The position numbers and the translations under genes were made by a program. A model generated the notes under the pieces. It worked only from the letters and a program-made list of their open reading frames with translations, did not search any database and was not told where the DNA came from. A DNA stretch of 64,000 nucleotides from Trichosporon coremiiforme (lineage: Eukaryota > Basidiomycota > Tremellomycetes > Trichosporonales > Trichosporonaceae). The DNA lies in the NCBI GenBank assembly GCA_039545355.1, contig BCJJ01000020.1, positions 434,001 to 498,000 of the forward strand, given 5' to 3'. This document shows, piece by piece, positions 31,756 through 43,073 of this stretch; positions within the stretch are counted from its first letter, which is position 1; every line of letters starts with the position of its first letter.

Positions 31756-34700
31756 GAAGCTCGAATGCTTGATGTTGGCAGTGCGGCGGCACCCATAAGA
31801 GTAGACCGTCATCATTCTTAGCGACACATACAAGAACTCGGAGCGTCCTCGAGGCAGGAGGTTGCCTGTACCTCGGGAAGTTGCCTACTCGCATTGGAAG
31901 GCTTGGGAACAAGAGTGGACTAGAGAAATTTCTCGGAAACCTTGTAGCGAAAGAATGCGCGACGGAAACCTCATCGTCGAACGGCCTGCGCAGACCGACA
32001 TCAGCTAGAAGGCCCGATGATTCTTGTGGGTGACAACCGCTTGCTGAGTGGGATTAGACGAGCTCGGTACCTTGACTGTCCCACAAACTGAGGGTTTCTG
32101 AGTGTGGCGTGTACTGCGAGGATAGATGACACTTGGTTCGGGGTTCATCCGACTCCGGGCGTCCTAGTTGCACTCCCGCCAAGACGCCCAGAAGATCTTT
32201 CCTGCTTTTGTTGGCGGGAGGTTGGACAGTAGAGGAAGGTTGAACAGTGGAGAATGAGCATTGTCAGGGGTCGCTTCCCACATCCATTTCTCCGTCGTCC
32301 AGTTGCCTGTCGCTCTCCACCCTCTCGGTGACGTCTCAGCAAACCCTCACCTGTCCAACCTGTACAGATCGTGGTAACCCGCCCCTGCTGAGGTCGGCTG
32401 TCGACGAGCGGAGTTGGTCGCGGTTGCCGTGTCGAGCCAAAGGAAGACAGGGTTCCCTGGAACCGTCCGCCGGCTCACGCTCGTGTGGCTTGCGTGGCGG
32501 ACGGTCATGTCTCCAAGGTTTAGCTCGCCGTGACCGAGGACAATATTAATCCAACCCATGTCCAATACTCTGGACTCAGAAACGTCAGTCACGGTTCGGA
32601 GCGCTAACGAAGCTTTCTTCGGGGATTTTCATCACCAACGTCCTCGCAGAGATGGCGATCGACCCACAGCGATTACGTCTCTTTCTGTGCAAGCTCCAGA
32701 TATGTAGCGTCGCACGACCAAAGCATGGTCAGACACAAAATCATTAGGTGTGAGGGTCCAGCTCCATCAAGAGGGATGGGTGGTTGATTCCTAAATCGGA
32801 GAAGATCGATGAAGACGCGGCGTTGTTTCGGAGCGAGGAGCTGCCACCAGTGACCGAGGGAACACCGACAGTCCTCGACGTCCAGGGGAGTGACTTCCGG
32901 GTTTGATCATGTACTACGAAACCACTGCCGGCATCTAAGACGCGTAGAGATCTCGGGCGCGTTACTCCGAAACCTCGTCCTATTCATGCACCGCCTCTCG
33001 GACGTACGTTTCGCCCGACGCCGACGTGACCGAAGACCTCGAGCCCGATCCGGCAGTCGCGACCCGACAAACGCATCGGGAGCCAATTACGAACGCGCCC
33101 ACGACGCAGAGTTCGGTATGCATGAATGGGCGCCGATGAAATTTTGTTCGGTTCAGCTTCAGAAGAGGTTACGTCAAACAACCCCGTTACGAGGTCGACT
33201 CCTTCCCGTTTGACGTCAGTAGTCCAAACCTTCTTGCCACTCACACGTCTTGAACGCAAGCTCCACCCAACTTCGACGATAGATGTTGTATCCATGCTGA
33301 GGACAACGTAAGCTTTCGAGCGCGGCAAATGTAGATGCTGAGGCTCGTTCGCATCGTGGTTGCTCCTGTTTTCAGACGCGAGCACCAGTAGCGAGGGAGA
33401 TCAGATCATTGTCGTGAAATTGACGCTTCAACTGCGAAGGACCTGTTGATCCCATCCGGAAGTCGAGCTACCGGTGGCTCTGAGGCTTGGGTCTGAAGTG
33501 GGCAGGTCTAGAGAAGTCGTCGAGACGTCGCCAACGCCGCCGCGGTTCTGCACGATGCTCTGCGGAAACGAAGACGCTCGGTATGGACAGGCATGGGGAA
33601 AACTGAAAGGTCATAACTCACAAACTATCTGCCCACATCTCAGCATCCATGTCTCAGCACGAGCTCAGAGTGTGACGGGCCGGCACCCGCTGTCTAGCCT
33701 CCCATCGGCTAATCCACCAAGCAAACTGAGTCAGGCATAACTGCAACATGTGGCGACCAGGGAGACACCCTAGCACTCTAGGCTCTCGACCGATTCTCAG
33801 TTGGGACTTGCGTAATTCTGTCCCCAACCCTCTCCTGTAACTCGTCCGTGCGCTTGTTCGGGTCCGCGTGTAGGCCGCGTGTATCCACTTCGTATCAAAC
33901 CCTGTCACGCCGACCTCGGCACGCACCGAGCCTACGTTCTCGAGGCTGACCTCGGGGTCTACGGCAGGGACTAAACAGAAACGTCGTTTGCCTCTTCCGA
34001 TATCGACACGGTTGTCTCTGGAAACAAGGCGACGACGCATATCGAAGGAACCGGGTCAACTTGATGTGCTTCGGTGGAGCAATCGGACCTATGCGTGAAG
34101 GCCACGACACGCCTACCCGCGGTCAGCAGGATATTTAGCGTTTAATATGTGTGCCGTTCATGGCCGCTTGTGAAACAGTGCACGTCCGTCAAGCACGCGA
34201 ACCCAACAGACGGTTGTCTGAGAGATCGAAATTGCGTACGCCTGCGGAAGCGAAGAGGAGCAGTCACTTGCCAGGCAATTGACGTTGGCACGTCCTGGGC
34301 CAACCCATACCAGGACACATGTGACTCACCCCCTGTTTTCGCATGTTCTGCGCTCAAGCACACCCCTTAAACCCTCCCAGGAGTACGACTCGGGCCAGTC
34401 GCAGTTCTCCGCTGCCTCGGTTGCTCTGGTTAAACATCCGAGAAGGTCGGTCGTTCCTTGGCGGCACAATGAGACAAGCGTCGCAAGCTCCGGCGGCCAA
34501 TGATCGCGCAGATGTGGCGGTGCGGTTCTACCGCCCACAGTCACACTACACGCAGATGACGCACTTGCATCGATGAACACTGCAGAGGAGCAAGTGCGGG
34601 ACAGCGTGAGGAACTGGTTTGAGCGCTATGGACCTCGTGCATTGCAGGGCCGTGAGAAAAGATCGAGCACTCTCAGTATTGCGAAGTTCCTGCCGCTTCG

Positions 34701-37700
34701 GTCTGGGAAGAATTACCGGGCCCAACGTCACAAGGAGATTGGACCAATGGACAGCGTAACTGTCATAGTCTATCGCGGACCGATGGACCACACGGTGGTT
34801 TCGACTGTAGGGTGGAACGTCACCAGCTGTTGAACTCGTAAAGCGGCCGTTGGCGCAGATCGAGATTCTTGGTCGTTTTCGTTGTTGCAGTCACTAGTGC
34901 AGCAATCGACACAAATTGGTCCATCAGTATCTCTGGCTTCATGAATGATGCGAGACGGACTTGATGGCGTCAGCAACTGTACGGTGTACTGCTGAAGGAG
35001 TGTTGGCACTTAAACCAATGGAAGGTGGTGGTGGCGGACTGAGTAAATAATCGGTTTTTCCATCAAGTGCAGTGCCCGCTGCCGCTCGAGGTCTACGGTG
35101 CTTCGGAAGTAGGTGTACCCACCGCTGCATTGAAGAAAAAGACTTCCTCGACACGCGGAGCATCGCTAGGCACAACCCGGATGATATCGGACAGTCGGTC
35201 TCGGTGGCGCTGGTACCATTATCGCTTCGGCGGTCGAGAGACAGGCGTGAAGACCCTCCTGCTACACTCCCGCAGCACGCAGCGCTGCAGTTCTGCTGTC
35301 ACCGTTTCCCTTGATCCCTCGTCATGGTACCGTTAAGAATGGCTTTTGGACTCGTGCCTCCAATTACCTGTACCCCTGCCGGCCCAGCCAAGAACCCAGC
35401 CGCAATATCGTGGGCAGGCTGAACCCGGCCGGAACTGTTTGCAGAGGAGGCATAGTCCAGAAGGCGAGCCTTTCAAACTCTTCACGTCCGGTGCACAGCG
35501 CTGGGGGACGTACTTTTCGTGATGCGGTCAACAATGGCGGTTCATGAAAAAAGCGTCGATTCAACGTCGAGTTTGTCGTCTACGGATGTGAGCGAAGTCG
35601 AGGCGGTCGTCTCCTGCCCGTGTTGGCCGTGCTGGTGAGGTTGGTCGTGCTGGTGAGGCAAGCGGAACGTATACAGATCATCGTTCCGAACCGTGAGTGC
35701 GGACCAGTTTGCAGGTCCCATTTGGCATTATCCAGACCATCAGAAAGCATCACATTCGTCCTGTGAAATCCGCGAGCAGTCCTCGCTGGCGACTCCATAT
35801 CTGCGATTTCCGAGGTATCCAATGCTGTTTGAAGCGATAGTGCGATAGGCGGACGGGGGACTTCATTGCGGCAGAACCAAATGTGTAGCACTGAGTGGCA
35901 CTGACCTGCAGTGAGCAGCCCCAACTACCACTGTCTCCGTCGAACTTCCAGCTCCATTGAGCTCACAGCGACTGCCACGTAGTCTCGCCACCAAGGGGTA
36001 TCTCGGGTCGAACTTGCCTCCGTCGGGGCGTAATGCAAAGTCCCTCCGCGAGTAGCCCGCTCGATACCTGACACTTTTGCCAGTGCAGGTGCCCATGCTG
36101 GTAGAGGGGCACTAACAAGAAGTGCCACTTCAAGTTACTGCGCTGGTGACTACCTCATAATTGGTGCTGAGTCGAAGGTGAGGGGGTCGACCCAAATACC
36201 TCGCCGGGGATAAGTAGCGTTGATTCCCATGCGGTTCCTCGAAAATTAGCGCACACTTCCCTTCGCTTGCAGCGAGCTTGTTGCCGACAAACGTCGCTTC
36301 ACTCCGTGGAGGAGGGATAACCTTGTTTGCCAGAGCGGACGGTAGGAGGAGGAATCGGTCCACGGAGCAAGTAATGGACCGATCAGGTCCCGCACACCCA
36401 CCCTCAGCGCGGCGTTCTCACCTCCAAGACCGTGTCCGCCGCACGCGTCTGCGCCAGACATATCAGCCTCACTGCGGACCCGAGATTCGGGAGGCGGCCC
36501 TTGGCCTCGTCCTGTTCCGAGACCATCGAGCGCCCATCGTATGTTAGCGCACACCACGCTCGGCTCGCCACAGCGTGTGGCCGCAAGGCACAGCGAGTGG
36601 GTGACAAGAGGCCCCGAGCTCTATCCACCCTCAGCGCGCGATTTCGCCGTAAGATGGCTCGTCGTAATACGGTCAGACGGTTCGTCACAGTCGGAGGAGC
36701 CCTGGGTCGCCCATGCGGGTGGATTTCGAAATCAGGACAGGTCAGCTGCTCAAGACGCGTTGATGACATTAGGTGCAGGGTGTGTCGGGGGCTTGAAATT
36801 AGAGATGACTTCTGCCGACAGGTTGAACCATCGGAAGGGCGCGCGGTCGACATCGACAAGGACTAATACGTTGTGCCGCACGAAGATGATGAAGCCGCAC
36901 AAGCTTCAGTCGATGTCTTACCGTGAAATTAATTTCCTAATTATTGGTCATAGTGGCCCTTCACCCCTAATGTGTGACGACCCTGGCACTCTGTCGCTCC
37001 TCCAGCACTTTATTGTTTCCCGCTCCTCGCAGATCCTTGCCGTCCGTTGTGATCCACCCAACATCGAGGAAACCGCAGGACGAGCTCGTAAGCTTCCCAC
37101 TCGTTCAGGGTACGGTGATGTTCGTCCAATTCACTGGTTCTCGTTAGGATTGATCAGGCGGAATATCGCCGAGCCATTCAGTAGTGTGGTCTTGGGGCAC
37201 GGACAGGCGTGGTCACAGGGACCGCGGCCGTACAGGGTATCAGAGGCGCACTGCAGACCACCTGGAACTCGTGCCGAAGCATTCGCCGACAGCTCTTGAA
37301 CGCACACATGGAGCGAGAAGTGGCCATTGGGCCGTTGAGGTCTTGGGGAGGCTGTTTATCTGAAGAGACAGGACTGACTTATCCCGAGGGGAACGGACAA
37401 CTGCACTACGGGCCTTGATCCGGTTCCATTCCCAAGTTTGGCTTCGCCTGTCGCACTGTTTACGTTATGGTTAGAGGTCCTGTAACTTTGAACTGGAGGC
37501 GGCTCAGCACGCCCGTAAGTATCTCAAGGGTACAGCAATTTGGCCGGCGCACGCAGATACCGGGATTCGTGGGTGACTGCCATGCTGCTCGCGTCCACAG
37601 GGCCAATGTCCCGAACACGCTGGCTATCGATAGCCGATGTAAACAACGCTCTGGCAATTCGACCAGGGTGTGAAAGATGTCAACAGCTGGTTGGTTGGCG

Positions 37701-38815
37701 ACCTCAGGTGGAGATATCCGGAAAATTCAGCATCAAATCAAATTGCTGAATGACTCCGGCAGGCAGGAGTTCGGATGAAGATTACGAGGCTAGAAGCTTT
37801 TGAGAATCAGCGCAACTTCTCGAAGGCTGTGTTCCACGCTTACCAGCTTACCAACGTCTGATGCCTATGGAGGACCTGTGGGGATATCGTAGAATGAGCA
37901 GCCGCATAACACGGGATTCGGGTTGACAGTAGCACGGAGCGGCCGCGTATGTGGATTCTACCGACCTACACTTGCCACAGCGAGGAGGAGTAAGGCTGTT
38001 GGAGTGTAGACGTTGAGTGCAGGCGTGAGCCTGACTCCCACAACCCTTACTCGTTCCTCGTTCGCGCTGTCAGCGCGGGTGTCAATGGCGTCGTATTTGT
38101 AACGAACGTCGCACTTTCGAGGCTGGTAGGCCCGGGAGGACTGCCGAAAGCGTTTCGGGCGAATGTCAACACCTTGAAAGAAATAACCAGGTGCATGAGA
38201 GTCTTAGCTAACGCCCGGAAGCTCCTACCTGAGGGAGTACGTCTATGAACGGATACACGTATTCCTGATGTCAGGCTAGAGTTTAGACTTTGAGCCCCTC
38301 GCAGTCGAGGCAGGTGGAAGCTAAGAATCGGAGCGCCACATTCGTAGCACGTTGCCCAAAGCGCTGCTGAGCATCGCGTGCTCCCGGATCCCGACGGTGA
38401 TACTACCTGGAAGATTTAGTTTGATGAGATTTCAGAGCGCTGAAGCTTTCCAAGGGGGGGGGGGGGGATGGTTGGAGCCGGTAGGGGAAGAACGAGATGG
38501 CAGTTCGTACGTCGCAGTATCCGTCGTGAAGTGGAGCAACGAGCCACAATGCTGGCCCTAATGAGAGGAAATAATGATTAACGTTGATCCGTTGAGAATC
38601 AGGGGTTCTAAGGGGGTTGCTTGGGTAGTGAATGCGTATGAATAAAATGCCGGAGAGCGTCAAGATTGGCGGTCGTGTATGCGTGGAAATGTCTGGACGT
38701 AAGCTCCACTGCCGTCAGAGAGCGGGACATGCATTCGTCGAGGATCTCGCCTCAAACGAGAGCGAGTCTCTTGCTACAAGCAGGGGTAGAGTTGATTATC
38801 CGCCTGCTGGTGAGT
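31756..38815. other. 7-kb low-coding stretch, unresolved
   Basis: GC is visibly lower than in the flanking gene blocks. No family is recognisable. Spots that look somewhat coding are 32345-33385 on the minus strand, 34573-34833 on the plus strand and 36541-37299 on the plus strand (see findings). A perfect 10-bp inverted repeat (CTCCCGCCAA, 32173-32182 with 32211-32220) and a run of 14 G (38454-38467) are present. Confidence 0.4.
38454..38467 (+). repeat. Run of 14 G
   Basis: A homopolymer of 14 G lies about 350 bp downstream of the velvet stop codon. It is prone to slippage and could form a G-rich structure; it could also be a sequencing-length artefact. Confidence 0.8.
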
Positions 38816-40143
38816 TCATGGAGGCGGAGAGGGATTGGGAGAGGTTTGTTGGCGCTCGTTCTAAAAGTCAACAATTGTATCCAGCCTCTGCAACTGCGTA
38901 CTTTTCGAGTGTTGAGCTTGTACCCCTGCAGTGCGAAGTGCTCTGCAAGCTCAGTGGGCTTAGGGAGACCGGGGAAACTAAACGTCAATTTCGACCACAG
39001 GAAGTCGAGCCGGACTCACTTGCGGGGAGAGTAGACTCTGAAGTCATCGGATTGGGTCTCGACGAGATAAGGTATCGGTCCCAATTCTGGGTCGATCGCG
39101 CTCATATCGTAGCACCGAAACTTGAAAGAGTAGCTATCATGTCAGTAAGCCGAAAATAAAGCAAGAGCCTCCTTACCTTCCCTCGTGCCGAATAGAGAGG
39201 TCCTGACACCGTTAGCCATTGGCCCCCTCCTTACGTCGTCAAGTCAACTTACAGTGAAGAGGAACCAAAGACCAGCCTCTCCATCCATGGCTGCTACTCT
39301 GATCCCCGCCACATGTAGGCTGCCGTAGAGATTGCGTCCCACGATGACACGCTTGTCGTCGCCACGAGCAGAGCGACCGCGAGAAGCTCCTCGCGCTGAG
39401 CGACTTCGATCAGACCCCTTAGAGGATGATCGGGACGTCTGGGGTTGCGGAGGCGTCTTTGGCGCATCGTCTCGATTGCGGACTGATGTGCCTTGGCCAG
39501 GGGTTTCAGGATGCCTCGAGGTAGAAACGCGTGGTTGGCTTGCGGGCGACACTGCCCGCTGGCTTCCCGGCCGCGCCACATCCCGCTCATCCTCACCCTC
39601 GTACATGGCTGACGAGGACGTTGGCGACATAACCGTGGGTTCAGCCGGCCTCGTGGTCGGAGAGCTGCTCGGATCTCTGGCTGTTTTGGCCATCGCTCGA
39701 GGCGCTACCCGGGTAGGGTCTCCTCTAGGATCGCAGAGCTCGGCCGCGCACACAAGATTGCCAACCTCGATATCGCTGTCATGTTAGGGCCAATCAGGGG
39801 GCACACGCTCACGTTGGGTCAACGAGCCTGCCGTGGCCCGTACCTTCCAATCCATAATCCATCATCCATAGTCGCACTATCGGACTGGGAGCCAGCGGGC
39901 GTCGGTCTTTCTCGGTTTTCCGTCTTCCATGCACCGGTTGCTGAGCGACCTGTAGCCAAAAACTACATGCGTTAGAACCATAATAATCTCTGTTGCTCAC
40001 CTCATGTAACGGCCAGCGAAGATACCGGACTGGATCCTCTTGATCGGAGTCCAGACGCCTTCCTGGGGGGGGTCGTACTGTTGAGCCGATGCGGGTGGTC
40101 TATGTTCCATACCACTGTTATCTGCCCTCAATGACGCGGACAT
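38816..40143 (-). CDS. Velvet-domain regulator, VelB-like
   Basis: Seven exons (40143-40001, 39962-39813, 39775-39253, 39202-39177, 39133-39020, 38977-38902, 38860-38816) join with fully consistent phases to 358 residues. The introns are 37-51 bp with CTAAC/CTGAC-type branch points. The velvet domain reads in order: FWLQVAQQPVHGRRKTEKDR, RPLAPSPIVRLW, DIEVGNLVCAAELCD, then NLYGSLHVAGIRVA. It continues GLWFLFTDLSIRHEGSYSFK, FRVYSPRNFPGLPKPTELAE and HFALQGYKLNTRK. A ~95-residue Ser/Arg/Pro-rich disordered segment splits the domain, as in Aspergillus VelB. Velvet proteins form dimers, bind DNA through an NF-kB-like fold, and control development and secondary metabolism. The last intron and the 14-residue tail (NERQQTSPNPSPPP) are the least certain part; reading through would add a longer tail. 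Confidence 0.88.
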
Positions 40144-43071
40144 GGCGCGGCACAAAGGTGACTTGCGCACCTGCGCCGCGCAGATCTAGTTGGATCTGCG
40201 GGTGATGATCCGTCTTCTAGTGGAGATGCGATAAGAAGATTCGGGGTGGAAAAGTAGGGAAGGTGAGACACCACAGGGTGTTTGATCGTCTGGGTGGTGG
40301 CTGTCGTGGCTTATCCGAAGCAATGTTGGGACCGTTTTCGGCGCGTCGCGGCGAATGCAGTGAAATCGAACAGAGCGTGTTTCAGACGACGTCTGGAAGG
40401 GAATGTTAGACGCCGAAACCACGGAGACCAGTGTTAGTCTCGGAGCGGCAGAATCGAATCGAATCGAGGGGAGAGCGATTGGTAGCCGTATCTGATGCGC
40501 AGGGCCAGCCTGTCGCGAGTACTGACACGTGAGTGCGGGTACAGGTGAGCGGGACAGACTTGCCTGTCCACCCCAGTGCTTGGTCGCGACAGCAGCAGGC
40601 TGCAGTGGAAAGAGTGATGGCTGATGAAGAGAGGCAGGATTGGTCGACGTACCAGGTGCCAGATATTTATACTCCTACGAAATTCCGGTTACAACTTGAT
40701 TTGAGGCACTGGCGCGCAACGGATAGGAACAGAGGGACAGTTATGCAACTGTGAACTCGAGGCGAAAGGAGGAGACGGCTGAGTGTTGAAACGTTGCGTG
40801 AATTGTACGTTCGCGGACCTGCCGGAAAACCGCTGCCGACGTCGCTGTTCTGTCGTATACAGAGTCGGCTGAAGCTAATGCAGTGAATGGTGGAGAGATG
40901 CCAAGATCTAAGAGGAAGAGTACAAATTCAGAAGATCAAAACAAAATCGGCGGCGGTTCATGCTAATGGTCGGTAAGTCGGTGCGTCGGCACACCTCTCC
41001 ATTCTTCGCCTCGTGCACGCCCAGTTTGTCATTCTCTGGCTATGCTCGCCTTAAGTTCTAAAACGAAGATCCACGGATACTCTGGCGCGCTGGATGCACG
41101 CTGCTGACACCCTTGGCCGCTGCACGCATCATCAAGTGGTGGGTCAGGACGCACATTGCCGCGCGCTAGTGTCCGGTCCGAGGGATCGAGAGCGTGGACA
41201 GGGCACGGAGGGCGCCGGCCTGGGGGAGGAGCATCATGATAGGAACCGCAGAGAGAACAGGGAGAGATGCTGACCCCTGGGCCATTATCCTGAGTGGGGG
41301 GTACCTGGTAGCACAAGATTTGGAGCCAATCGAACCAAGACAGGCCGATTGTGGCCCTGATATTCCAACGTAAATAGGGCTGAAAAGGGGATGGGAGGGG
41401 CTCAGAAAGGGGGCTGGCAAACCCTCCCGGAAGCCCGCTGCCCGTGGAGCCAGATAGTCATCCCTCCTCTCAACATGTGGAACAGAGATTGACGAGGTAA
41501 GTGTCTCTGCGTCTCTTAATCAGCGTGTCGGGTCGGACCCAAGGTCAAATGCTTCGAGTGAGTGACGGGGGCCGGAATGGAGAGAGGGGGCCGACATAAC
41601 CCCTTCCTACTTCCCAGCGTGCACAGTGCGGCCGGTACTCGGCCACGACGTCTTAGCGCCGTCATGTGGTCTTAGACGCGGAGCGCTTGGGAATTTGGAA
41701 TAGAGGATCCCAGGTAGTTGGTAATGAGAGAATGGCCGCACGCCAGGAAGCGGGAGGAGGCCGTGTTAGTCTGGTTGTCCATGGTCAGGTGCCAGAGACG
41801 TTCAATGCAGCCCGTCCGGGCGTCGGTAATCTACCGTGCAGACATCGAGACACGGTAGTTATGTCACATTCGGTACGATAGTCGACCGGGGGAAGGAGCA
41901 ACTGAAGTGCTTCCTTTATGTCAGGTTTCGCTTAGTGTGCGTGCGATTGGGAGATTCTGCGGCGCTGGCACGTGAATCACGGAGAACCTCCTAACACTCG
42001 AGTGTTGTAACACTGCGGAGTGCAGGAGATTGGAAGGCATGGTAGGCTACGGTTGGGTTGCAATAGTCTATTTGCTTGTTGACCCAAAACCTTGGCCCTG
42101 CCCTCAGATTGTCCTTGGCCACTCGAGCGACGAAGTAGGTAACCTATGCACAGGCCCGTAACATGCCTTCCCAATTGTTGCCTGTGAGTCTGCCTAGTAT
42201 CTGTGCTGTGTGCGTAAGACCAATACGTCGTAGCCATGATGGCTCTGGAACCCCGAGGCCGACCGCTCCGACCGATCAGAGAAGGACCACTAATAGCTAT
42301 GATGCAAGGGGCTTTGGACCTGAGTCGGATCACTCGACGAGCTGTGATGCACGCTCTCGACCAAGCAGAGATAGGCTGCACGCGCAGGAATCCAGGGTAA
42401 GATCGTTTCGACCGTCTTGGGCTTCCTATAACTCGATCCGCTAGATTTCCGAGCCTGATATCCTGTGAGAAAAAGTCTCCAAGGGCGGAAAGTGCCTCTC
42501 ACTATAGCTCTAGTTCCGACCCTAGCCCTACAGTCTGTCTGCGCCTGTTCGGCACTGGCATCGGCAAAGGCTAATTACCTATGGTGACAATCCTAGTTGC
42601 GAAGATAGTGCGGAAGGTATCAATGGCTATTACCCGCAGCTGAGCCACGTCGTGGGGGACTGGGCGAGATACGGACAAGGAGGTACCTGCTGTCCCGTGT
42701 GTGTCTGAACTAATGTGCCAACACTTGAACCCTCTGCGCCCCCGCGACGAAGCGCGTACGTGCGCACGTACACGCGCGCTTGATTGGTGTGACAGTGCTA
42801 CTCGTGCGAGCGTGCAACATAACAGCGTATGGGAGGTAGCCTTTACGACCTATTCTGTCGGTTGGTCGCATGGGAGACAATAAACCATGTACCACACGGG
42901 GATGCCGGCAGGTTAAGCCCATATGCAGGCTGTCCCCTGGAGATACGCCGATAAGACACGCTGTGCTGCAAAGAACGAGCGGTGTTGGGCACGGAGCCAG
43001 GCTCATTGTGTCGCGATCACTGGTTGGTGATGGCTGATGGACAACCGACCTAAGAACCGACCCTTGAAACG
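40144..43071. other. Velvet promoter side and low-coding stretch
   Basis: The first few hundred bases are the presumed velvet promoter. No other gene is recognisable up to the second transposon. A donor-like GACGAG/GTAAGT (41496) stands alone without a convincing partner. Confidence 0.45.
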
Positions 43072-43073
43072 TA

